Source: Balneolales bacterium
GTDB lineage: Bacteria; Bacteroidota; Rhodothermia; Balneolales; Natronogracilivirgulaceae
Reading direction: 5' to 3'
Assembly: GCA_007133875.1 (NCBI GenBank)
Contig: SLLW01000149.1
Coordinates: 1 to 5,697, forward strand
DNA length: 5,697 nt
Shown: piece by piece, positions 1-4,912 of the stretch
How positions within the stretch are numbered: position 1 is the stretch's first letter
Layout of the letters: each line of letters begins with the position of its first letter
Program-made: the position numbers and the translations under genes
The notes under the pieces: model-generated
Told to the model about the DNA's origin: nothing
Database searches by the model: none
Seen by the model: only the letters and a program-made list of their open reading frames with translations

Positions 1-182
1 CGATTTCATGAGAATTGATCAACCCGCGCTCTAACAACCGTGAGGTCGTACAATAACCTATACCCCTCACACACATGTATTCCCGCGCCGGACAAGCGGG
101 TGGTCGGTAACAGTATCTCCATGGTGTTTTGTATCCCCGAATAACCGATGTTTACCAATTGTTCGAAACAACTACGCACCCA
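1..182. other. Left-edge stretch without a supportable gene
   Basis: I see no convincing coding region here. Two inverted repeats are present: GTGAGG at 40-45 with CCTCAC at 65-70 (19-nt loop), and CCCGC at 82-86 with GCGGG at 96-100 (9-nt loop). Neither is followed by a T-run on either strand, so neither is a clear intrinsic terminator. A minus-strand reading frame from an ATG at 74-76 stays open to position 1 (about 25 codons), and a plus-strand frame ends in TAA at 32-34. Both could be ends of neighbouring genes, but they are too short to judge. Confidence 0.5.
159..171. repeat. Palindrome TTGTTCGAAACAA, copy 1
   Basis: The sequence reads TTGTT-CGA-AACAA, a 5-bp inverted repeat with a 3-nt centre. 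It starts 11 bp beyond the stop codon of the small minus-strand gene. Both arms and most of the centre match a second palindrome at 683-696 (TTGTT-CGGA-AACAA), which sits in the promoter region of the polymerase gene. It could be a regulator binding site for something transcribed to the left, a small hairpin at the 3' end of the small gene, or coincidence. The shared arms make a common binding protein plausible but unproven. Confidence 0.4.
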
Positions 183-467
183 TCACTCATTAAACAACAG
201 CTCAGCGTCAAACTCCTGGACCAGGTGCCAGGTCAGCTTGCCCGCATCAAAAACGATATGGAAATAGCGCTGTTCGGTAGAGCGGACCACAAAGTGGTAG
301 TGCATCGCCTGTCCGACCCGCTCGGCGTGCGACTGGCGCACCTGGGCGATGCGGTGGCTCTGCCCGTCCGGCAGCTGAAACCGCAGCGGGGTGATGCCGA
401 ATTTCACCTTCTTCGACCGGAATCCCGCAAAAATGCTTAACACATTGATGGACGGATAGTTATCCAT
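183..467 (-). CDS. Uncharacterised 94-residue protein divergent from a Y-family polymerase
   Basis: I do not recognise a firm family. The protein is soluble, with no signal peptide or membrane segment. It is basic and His/Arg-rich in the middle: residues 28-35 contain PLRFQLPDG, then HRI at 38-40, SHAERVG at 46-52, MHYHFVVRS at 55-63, RYFHIVFD at 67-74, and a C-terminal WHLVQEFD at 80-87. The alternation of hydrophobic and polar residues suggests a small beta-rich fold. The pattern 'F-x-L-x-DG ... HRI ... RYF-x-I-x-FD ... W-x-L-V-x-E-x-D' recalls the small DUF6504-type domains that occur beside or fused to ImuB-like polymerases in other phyla. That resemblance is from memory only and is an inference. 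Codons mostly end in G or C as in the neighbouring genes, and the opposite-strand frame lacks protein-like patterns, which is why I take this strand as real. The ATG at 465-467 is preceded by GGAAAGG, but too close for normal spacing. Divergent placement next to the polymerase suggests a link to DNA damage tolerance. Confidence 0.72.
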   Translation of the reverse strand: MDNYPSINVLSIFAGFRSKKVKFGITPLRFQLPDGQSHRIAQVRQSHAERVGQAMHYHFVVRSTEQRYFHIVFDAGKLTWHLVQEFDAELLFNE

Positions 468-494
468 ACCTTTCCGGATTTTTACGGCCGCGTG

Positions 495-662
495 CGTCCG
501 CTGTTTTGTGGAGGGATGCCGACGCCGTTTTGCGCCCGGGGACCATCGTTATTTCGTGACGGAATGCCATTGGTATTTCGTGGCCGGAAGCCATCGTTAT
601 TTCGTGGTTTGGTGCGGATAGTGCTGCGCCGTTGGATACGGCTGCTGTTTTGTGATTTTTGT
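495..662. repeat. Seven-unit degenerate 24-bp tandem repeat array
   Basis: A core TTT(T/C)G(T/C)G recurs with exact 24-bp spacing at 504, 528, 552, 576, 600 and 648; the copy at 624 is strongly decayed. The three central units (543-566, 567-590, 591-614) are the best conserved, beginning CCAT(C/T)G(T/G)TATTTCGTG, and any outer pair of them matches the first at about 18 of 24 positions. Because 24 is a multiple of three, all frames read as 8-residue repeats (for example a HEITM-like pattern on the minus strand), so the open frames here are by-products of periodicity. The array fills most of the gap between two divergent genes, so it could affect promoter activity in either direction. Function unknown. 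Confidence 0.75.
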
Positions 663-682
663 CCCTTTTTTGTGATGGGGAC

Positions 683-711
683 TTGTTCGGAAACAATCGT
701 ACACATAAATT
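683..711 (+). promoter_or_regulatory. Possible operator-promoter of the Y-family polymerase gene
   Basis: TTGTTCGGAAACAA at 683-696 is an inverted repeat with 5-bp arms and a 4-nt centre. Its first six bases (TTGTTC) stand 17 bp before TAAATT (706-711), a fair match to a -35/-10 pair, so a protein bound to the palindrome would block the -35 region. A second -10-like string, TATAAA, lies at 719-724. Translesion polymerase genes are often under LexA, and some LexA sites have a TGTTC half-site; the left half here fits that, the right half less well. LexA control is therefore a guess. Confidence 0.42.
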
Positions 712-763
712 ACACATATATAAAACAGCGTCAAATAATCATTGCGAAAAAAGAACTTCCACA

Positions 764-2092
764 ATGAATCCGGAGCGACTCACCCCTTACGATCTGGAGC
801 AGGATGTCCATCGGATCACACTCTACAGCAGCGTGGCCCGGGAGCACCAGCACGTGAGCCTGAAACCCCGGCTCTATCTGCACATCGACATGAACTGTTT
901 CTATGCGCAGGTGGAACAGCGGGCGTGGAACCTGTACGGGCTTCCGGTAGCGATGGGCGGATGGCGCAAGCCGGACGGCACCCCGCGCGGCATCGTGGCC
1001 ACCGCCAGTTACGAGGCGCGGCAACTCGGAATCAAAACCGCTATGAGCGCTTACGAGGCGCATCAAATCTGTCCGTACCTGATCTTCCTGCAGATCGATT
1101 ACGACAAGTACAAGGGTATCAGCCGGCAGCTTCAGGCGATTCTGGAGGACTTCGCCCCGGATATCGAAAAATACTCCATGGACGAATACTTCATGGATGT
1201 GACCTTCCTGCAGCGGCAGCCGCGTCCGGCCATTGCCGATTTTGCAGCCCGGCTCAAGCGCGCCATCTATGACGAACTCGGGCTCGTCTGCTCGGTCGGC
1301 ATCGCCCGCAGCAAGACCTACGCCAAGCTGGCCTCCGGGCTGCGCAAACCCAACGGACTGCTGTTGCTGCTCACCGGTGATGACGCCCAAAAACACCTCG
1401 ACGATCTGCCTCTGGATGAAGTCTGGGGAATCGGCCGGCGGCGTTACCGGCGGCTGCAGCGTCACAACATTCTGACCATCGCCGATGCGCGCAAACGGGG
1501 GCCGGGCGTGTTTGAACGGATCTTCGGTGCCATGCAGGGCCGGCTGTTTTACGAGATGGTAACCGGACAGGATCGCGCCAAAATCCTCGACAACGCCCAC
1601 CATGTACCGGATGAAGTGAGTTACATGCACACGTTCTCCGACTGGACCAACGACACCGGGCAGGTACGCGCCGAACTGGTCAAAGCCATACAGCAGGTCT
1701 GCTACCGGATGCGCGGGTACCGCCGGAAAGCCCGGCGATTCGGCTGCTATCTGCGGTTTCAGGATGCCCAATGGCAGGGGACCTCCTTTGCGTTCACCAC
1801 TCCCGGATACACCAATCTGGACGAGTATGTGATGGATGCCTGTATCCCCACAGCGATGGAACTGCTGAAGCGGGCGCAGCGTGACAAACACACGTTCCGG
1901 GGGGTCGGGCTGCATACCATCGAAATGGTGCCGGGCGACCAGCTCGAGATTTTTTTCCAGGAAGACGACCGTTTGGGCCGGCTCTACCGATCCATAGACA
2001 CCATAAACAATGTATACGGCAAACAGGCGATCGTTAAAGGGGCGGTGAAAGCCGGCGTACCGGGCAAAACCCATTTCGTAAACCGGAGTTGA
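764..2092 (+). CDS. dinB: Y-family translesion DNA polymerase (DinB/Pol IV-like)
   Basis: This is a cytoplasmic, error-prone DNA polymerase that copies past damaged bases. The 442-residue product shows the Y-family order. The first catalytic Asp is D42 in LHIDMNCFYAQVE, and the other two acidic residues are D140 and E141 in YSMDEYFMDV. The fingers region carries GIVATASYEARQLGIKT (76-92), and the thumb has a helix-hairpin-helix at about 213-232 (DLPLDEVWGIGRRRYRRL). The little finger follows at about 283-390. The steric-gate position is Tyr47, as in archaeal Dpo4 and Pol V rather than the Phe of E. coli DinB. QLEIF at 393-397 resembles a beta-clamp binding motif. The tail (about 403-442) continues past this motif with SIDTINNVYGK, longer than E. 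coli Pol IV. There is also an unusual stretch of about 38 residues before the catalytic core. I chose the ATG at 764 because the in-frame alternative, TTG at 659, runs through the promoter-like and repeat region. The gene is divergent from the 94-residue protein, which may be its partner. The call of Y-family is firm; DinB versus a separate UmuC/ImuB-like branch is less so. Confidence 0.93.
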   Translation: MNPERLTPYDLEQDVHRITLYSSVAREHQHVSLKPRLYLHIDMNCFYAQVEQRAWNLYGLPVAMGGWRKPDGTPRGIVATASYEARQLGIKTAMSAYEAHQICPYLIFLQIDYDKYKGISRQLQAILEDFAPDIEKYSMDEYFMDVTFLQRQPRPAIADFAARLKRAIYDELGLVCSVGIARSKTYAKLASGLRKPNGLLLLLTGDDAQKHLDDLPLDEVWGIGRRRYRRLQRHNILTIADARKRGPGVFERIFGAMQGRLFYEMVTGQDRAKILDNAHHVPDEVSYMHTFSDWTNDTGQVRAELVKAIQQVCYRMRGYRRKARRFGCYLRFQDAQWQGTSFAFTTPGYTNLDEYVMDACIPTAMELLKRAQRDKHTFRGVGLHTIEMVPGDQLEIFFQEDDRLGRLYRSIDTINNVYGKQAIVKGAVKAGVPGKTHFVNRS

Positions 2093-2154
2093 AGCAACGG
2101 ACACAATCTCCGAAAACCCCCGCTCATTCCACCCGTATCTATAAAAATACATAC

Positions 2155-2183
2155 TTGATCATTTACTCATATATAGGTATTAT
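2155..2183 (+). promoter_or_regulatory. Likely arsR promoter with overlapping ArsR operator
   Basis: TTGATC (2155-2160) and TATTAT (2178-2183) are separated by exactly 17 bp, a good sigma-70-type -35/-10 pair, placing transcription start near 2190, about 47 bp before the arsR ATG. TTGAT-N6-CTCAT at 2155-2170 covers the -35 box and spacer. The same 16-bp layout occurs twice before the permease gene. A repressor bound here would shut off its own promoter, the usual ArsR arrangement. Confidence 0.6.
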
Positions 2184-2236
2184 GTCACTGGATAACTGAT
2201 ATCAATGCAACAAACACTGTAACCACCACCTTACCC

Positions 2237-2551
2237 ATGCCGGCCATCTCCACCAAGTTACGCGCCAAACTATTGCAGGCCATTGCCCATCCGAACCGAA
2301 TCCGGATACTGGAGGTCGTAAAAAAAGGGATGGACTGCAGTTGTGAAATTGCTCCGCAGCTGGGGATGGAACAATCTAACTTGTCGCGGCACATAAAGAT
2401 ATTGGTAAACAGTGGTATACTGATTCCCGAAAGAGACGGCGTGCGCATCAACTACAGGATTGCCGACGAAGATATCTTCCGTTTGCTCGATATCTCCGGC
2501 GAGCTGGTACGTCGATCGGCTGAACGCAGTATCCACGAAGTGGAAGTATAA
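2237..2551 (+). CDS. arsR: ArsR/SmtB-family metal(loid)-responsive repressor
   Basis: This is a small winged-helix DNA-binding repressor (104 residues) that normally leaves its operator when a thiophilic metal or metalloid binds. HPNRIRILEVV at 18-28 is the typical ArsR N-terminal helix, the recognition helix-turn-helix spans about 41-56 (QLGMEQSNLSRHIKIL), and the wing is about 62-80 (LIPERDGVRINYRIADEDI). Cys34 and Cys36 form a CxC in DCSCEI at the start of the helix-turn-helix region, the position of the ELCVCDLC motif in E. coli ArsR. The third Cys of that motif is absent (Ala39), so the ligand site has two thiols unless another residue helps. There is no Shine-Dalgarno sequence before the ATG. 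It precedes the permease by 147 bp, with operator-like sites on both sides, suggesting control of itself and of the downstream transporter genes. The family is certain; the ligand (arsenite, organoarsenical, antimonite or a thiophilic metal) is not. Confidence 0.93.
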   Translation: MPAISTKLRAKLLQAIAHPNRIRILEVVKKGMDCSCEIAPQLGMEQSNLSRHIKILVNSGILIPERDGVRINYRIADEDIFRLLDISGELVRRSAERSIHEVEV

Positions 2552-2554
2552 TTA

Positions 2555-2577
2555 GCGGCAAATCCGCCACGGTTTTT
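2555..2577 (+). terminator. Weak hairpin plus T-run after arsR
   Basis: GCGG (2555-2558) and CCGC (2564-2567) form a 4-bp stem with a 5-nt loop right after the arsR stop codon, followed a few bases later by GGTTTTT (2571-2577). The stem is short and the T-run is not adjacent, so at best this is a partial attenuator between arsR and the permease. It fits with the permease having its own operator sites. Confidence 0.25.
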
Positions 2578-2620
2578 CTAAAACGTAGTGACACATTCGA
2601 ACTGTCGTTTGTAATATTTA

Positions 2621-2677
2621 ATGAGTTAATGCTCATATATGCAATATTTACTGCCTATTTTATGATTAATTGCTCAT
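2621..2677 (+). promoter_or_regulatory. Two ArsR operator-like sites before the permease gene
   Basis: ATGAG-TTAATG-CTCAT (2621-2636) and ATGAT-TAATTG-CTCAT (2662-2677) share the layout (A/T)TGA(G/T)-N6-CTCAT with the site over the arsR promoter. The first is a perfect 5-bp inverted repeat. Their starts are 41 bp apart, close to four helical turns, so they face the same side of DNA. Both lie in an AT-rich stretch, each preceded by AATATTTA (2613-2620 and 2643-2650). Possible -10 strings include CATATA (2634-2639) and TATGAT (2661-2666), the latter overlapping the second site; I cannot place a confident -35. The pattern implies a second, repressor-controlled promoter for the permease. Confidence 0.55.
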
Positions 2678-2698
2678 TTGCACAACTAACAATCCTTT

Positions 2699-3784
2699 AT
2701 GGAACTCCTTGGTAAACTGTTTCTATCGGGATGGGCTTCGCTCGAATATTATATCCTGGAACACACACTAACCTGCCTGGTGCCTGCTTTTTTTCTCGCG
2801 GGCGCCATGGTCACGTTCACCAACCGGGAAGCCATTCTGGAAACATTAGGGGAACAGGCCGGCATCATCAAATCATTCTCACTGGCGGCAGCGGCCAGCT
2901 TTCTGGTTGCGGCATGCTCATGCACCGTCATACCTGTGGCGGCCGGACTCTATTTTGCCGGTGCGGGCGTCGGTGTGGCGTTTATCATCCTCTGGGTGGC
3001 TCCCGCCGCCAATATTCTGGCGCTGGTCTACACCGGTACCATCCTCGGGGCTGAAATGGTAACCATGCGTATCATCGCCGCCCTTATGGTCGCGTTTCTG
3101 GTCGGATTGGTGATGCGCGCGGCATTCGGACATGAGCAGCGGGATCTGCCCGCCCAGGATCCGGCCGGCCCAGAAAATGATCAGACCCATAGCCAGAACA
3201 AACCGCGGCCGGCAATCATCAGCCGAGTGGACTTCGGACTGATCGCGCTGGTACTGATCAGTCTGCTGGCTCCGAACTACCTGGTTCGCGAAGGACCCTA
3301 TCTCGCTAAAGTGCTGGTCTGGGGTGCCGCGACGCTGATTGCCGTAATCTACGCTCTGAGCATGATCGAACGCTCACAGCTGATGCACTGGGTTCGTGAA
3401 ACCTGGTGGTTTGTAAGGATAATCTTCCCCCTGCTCCTGGCAGGTGTGTTTCTGGTCGGTATCATACAAGCCGTTCTGCCTGAACAGTGGGTGCAGGAGT
3501 GGTTGGGCAGCAATACGTTACTTGCCTCGTTCCTGGCCACGCTCATCGGCGCGGTGAGTTATTTCGCAACCATGACCGAAGCACCTTTTGTCGATGCACT
3601 AATGGGCATGGGGATGGGTAACGGCCCGGCGCTGACGCTACTGCTGGTCGGACCCGGCATCAGCCTGCCAAACTGGCTCGCTATCGCACGGATCTTCGGC
3701 ATCAAAAAAACACTGGTCTACGTGCCGACCATCATCGTTCTCGGCACACTGATCGGGTGGTTCTTTGGGAATTTTCTTTTCTGA
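2699..3784 (+). CDS. DUF318/ArsP-type permease, probable metal(loid) or organoarsenical exporter
   Basis: This is an inner-membrane transporter of 361 residues with about nine or ten hydrophobic segments in two halves (roughly 20-143 and 176-360), joined by a polar, probably cytosolic loop at about 144-175. The family mark is AACSCTVIP (71-79): Cys73 and Cys75 sit inside a membrane helix, as in the COG0701 permeases that include ArsP, which exports trivalent organoarsenicals, and the SO_0444-type heavy-metal exporters. The second half repeats the family's pattern with TMTEAPFVDALMGMG (291-305) and VGPGISLPNWLAIARIFG (317-334), in the place corresponding to the CSC segment. No Shine-Dalgarno sequence precedes the ATG. 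It lies 147 bp after arsR and 67 bp before a small thioredoxin-like gene, a pairing often seen with this permease family. I am confident about the family and its membrane nature. The cargo is inferred from the ArsR neighbour and the paired cysteines, and could equally be Cu, Zn, arsenite or an organoarsenical. Confidence 0.88.
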   Translation: MELLGKLFLSGWASLEYYILEHTLTCLVPAFFLAGAMVTFTNREAILETLGEQAGIIKSFSLAAAASFLVAACSCTVIPVAAGLYFAGAGVGVAFIILWVAPAANILALVYTGTILGAEMVTMRIIAALMVAFLVGLVMRAAFGHEQRDLPAQDPAGPENDQTHSQNKPRPAIISRVDFGLIALVLISLLAPNYLVREGPYLAKVLVWGAATLIAVIYALSMIERSQLMHWVRETWWFVRIIFPLLLAGVFLVGIIQAVLPEQWVQEWLGSNTLLASFLATLIGAVSYFATMTEAPFVDALMGMGMGNGPALTLLLVGPGISLPNWLAIARIFGIKKTLVYVPTIIVLGTLIGWFFGNFLF

Positions 3785-3789
3785 TGAGC

Positions 3790-3806
3790 TGAACAAATTT
3801 GGTTCA
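3790..3806. repeat. Near-palindrome after the permease stop
   Basis: TGAAC-AAATTTG-GTTCA is an inverted repeat with 5-bp arms; allowing a single inserted base, almost the whole 17-bp stretch reads the same on both strands. It lies six bases after the permease stop codon. It has no T-run, so it is not a terminator. It could be a binding site or a small mRNA hairpin between the permease and thioredoxin genes. Confidence 0.35.
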
Positions 3807-3851
3807 CCACTTAAATCCAACTCCAAACCTTTACTCAAAATACTGACTCTT

Positions 3852-4091
3852 ATGAAAGTACAAATCGCCGGACCCGGATGTCCGAAATGCCAAACCACAG
3901 AGAAAAACATGAAGGATGCGCTTGCCGCACTAAATATGGATGCGGAAGTCTCCAAAGTCACGGATTACCAGGAGATGGCAAAACTGGGCGTTCGATTGAC
4001 TCCAACCATTGTCATTGACGGCAACATCGTCCTGTCCGGGCGAGTGCCGACTCCCTCCGAAGCCCAGGATTTACTGAATAAAGCCGGGTGA
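3852..4091 (+). CDS. Small thioredoxin-fold redox protein with CPKC motif
   Basis: This 79-residue cytosolic protein belongs to the short thioredoxin_3 / 'redox-active disulfide protein 2' group. CPKC at 10-13 (in AGPGCPKCQ) is the redox pair, LTPTIVIDG at 49-57 carries the cis-proline (Pro51) that faces it in the thioredoxin fold, and LSGRVPTPSE (61-70) is the usual family ending. It lacks the N-terminal strand and helix of full thioredoxin, as expected for the group. The frame is open from ATG 3765, inside the permease gene, but I chose the ATG at 3852 because the family starts directly with the first beta strand (MKVQIAG) and the extra 29 residues look random. No Shine-Dalgarno sequence is present. 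Members of this group are commonly next to DUF318 permeases and ArsR regulators. It probably handles thiols on the transporter or regulator, or reduces or delivers the metal(loid). That role is inferred from context. Confidence 0.88.
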   Translation: MKVQIAGPGCPKCQTTEKNMKDALAALNMDAEVSKVTDYQEMAKLGVRLTPTIVIDGNIVLSGRVPTPSEAQDLLNKAG

Positions 4092-4111
4092 TTCGAAATA
4101 ACTTCAATGGC

Positions 4112-4163
4112 AATTAAAACCGGAATTTCCTAACCTTGCGCCATGGAAATTTCGGTTTTGATT
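4112..4163 (+). promoter_or_regulatory. 19-bp hairpin spanning the TauE/SafE start codon
   Basis: Left arm 4112-4130 (AATTAAAACCGGAATTTCC) pairs without interruption with right arm 4145-4163 (GGAAATTTCGGTTTTGATT): 19 consecutive pairs, 17 Watson-Crick and two G-U wobbles, with a 14-nt loop. The ATG of the downstream gene (4143-4145) sits at the loop-stem junction, and the right arm is its first codons. An A-tract in the left arm pairs with the T-tract in the right arm, as in many bidirectional intrinsic terminators. It could end the arsR-permease-thioredoxin transcript, hide the start codon from ribosomes, or both. Confidence 0.65.
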
Positions 4164-4877
4164 CCACTTGCTATCGGCATCTTCATCATTGCCATACTCT
4201 ACTCCTCGGTCGGACACGCCGGGGCGTCGGGATACATTGCGGTGATGTCGCTGTTCAGCCTGGCTCCCGAATTCATCAAACCGGCGGCGCTGACGCTCAA
4301 CATATTTGTCGCATCCATTACCTTTTATCAGTTCTACCGGGCGGGCCATTTCCGGTGGCAACTGTTCTGGCCTTTTATTGTGCTTTCCATCCCCATGGCC
4401 TTCCTGGGTGGGTACCTGAACCTGCCGACGCGGATTTTCAACGTAGTGATCGGCTTGATTCTGCTGTTTTCCGCAGCCCGGTTTATACTTGATCTGCGTC
4501 CCGACACCCCGAAAGGCCCGCCTTCCAAACCTGCAGCCATGACATCAGGCGGTGGCATTGGACTTCTGGCAGGACTCACCGGCACAGGCGGAGGTATCTT
4601 CCTCACCCCCCTGCTGCTCATGATGCGCTGGGCTACCGCAAAAAACGCGGCTGCCGTATCCGCGCTGTTCATCCTTTTCAACTCAATCTCCGGACTCGCC
4701 GGCAATATTACCGCCACCCTGACGCTGCCATTTTTTGCACTGCCTCTGGTCATCGCCGCTGTTACCGGAGGCAGCATCGGCTCCTGGATGGGCAGCCACC
4801 GGATGAATCACATCTGGATCAAGCGACTCCTGGCGGCTGTGCTATTGATCGCCGGACTCAAGCTCGTCTTTTTTTAA
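4143..4877 (+). CDS. TauE/SafE-family membrane transporter
   Basis: This is an integral inner-membrane protein of 244 residues from the family of sulfite, sulfoacetate and other organosulfur anion exporters (TauE/SafE, formerly DUF81). It has seven to eight hydrophobic segments at about 5-20, 28-42, 47-62, 75-92, 98-116, 137-160, 170-190, 196-216 and 226-244 (some may be re-entrant). Two glycine-rich repeats mark the two halves: YSSVGHAGASGYIAVM at 20-35 and LLAGLTGTGGGIFLTPLLL at 141-159. This is the usual internal duplication. A polar linker (DLRPDTPKGPPSKP, 117-130) joins the halves. It follows the thioredoxin gene by 51 bp on the same strand, so it may export a sulfur compound or the ligand of the upstream system; that link is only positional. 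The first 20 bases of the gene form the right arm of a strong hairpin. There is no Shine-Dalgarno sequence; a TTG at 4158-4160 is a possible but less likely start. The substrate is unknown. Confidence 0.88.
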   Translation: MEISVLIPLAIGIFIIAILYSSVGHAGASGYIAVMSLFSLAPEFIKPAALTLNIFVASITFYQFYRAGHFRWQLFWPFIVLSIPMAFLGGYLNLPTRIFNVVIGLILLFSAARFILDLRPDTPKGPPSKPAAMTSGGGIGLLAGLTGTGGGIFLTPLLLMMRWATAKNAAAVSALFILFNSISGLAGNITATLTLPFFALPLVIAAVTGGSIGSWMGSHRMNHIWIKRLLAAVLLIAGLKLVFF

Positions 4878-4899
4878 AAAACGCAGACGGAGCCGCCGT
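4869..4899. terminator. Possible terminator between convergent genes
   Basis: Only 35 bp separate the TauE/SafE stop from the stop of the MoaC-MogA gene. ACGG (4887-4890) and CCGT (4896-4899) form a 4-bp stem with a 5-nt loop. Read on the minus strand, this is followed by CTGCGTTTTTT, so it could end the MoaC-MogA transcript. On the plus strand a T7 run at 4869-4875 overlaps the end of the gene without a hairpin before it. The stem is weak. Confidence 0.3.
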
Positions 4900-4912
4900 T
4901 GATTTCCGGAAC

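Noticed and set aside
1..60. tRNA-like D-arm on the minus strand (CCTCACGGTTGTTAGAGC)
   Set aside because: It resembles a tRNA D-arm, but position 8 is not T, the first D-stem pair fails, and no acceptable anticodon stem follows at the right distance.
6..122. A 38-codon minus-strand frame near the left edge
   Set aside because: Short, with no recognisable motif, no ribosome site and no conserved-looking pattern.
129..440. A 103-codon plus-strand frame opposite the small protein
   Set aside because: The minus-strand product has protein-like spacing of hydrophobic residues and G/C-ending codons; the plus-strand product does not.
460..717. Minus- and plus-strand open frames across the 24-bp repeats
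   Set aside because: A period divisible by three keeps frames open automatically; they also overlap the likely polymerase promoter and have no start with a convincing context.
659..763. Upstream TTG start adding 35 residues to the polymerase
   Set aside because: The added residues would be encoded by the end of the repeat array and the promoter-like palindrome; the ATG at 764 already gives an unusually long N-terminus.
731..2152. A 473-codon open frame on the minus strand, opposite the polymerase gene
   Set aside because: It lies fully antisense to a gene with clear Y-family motifs, shows no protein family pattern itself, and is a common by-product of GC-rich codon use.
3765..3851. Upstream ATG for the thioredoxin-like gene, overlapping the permease
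   Set aside because: The family begins with the beta strand at ATG 3852, and the extra residues show no conserved pattern.
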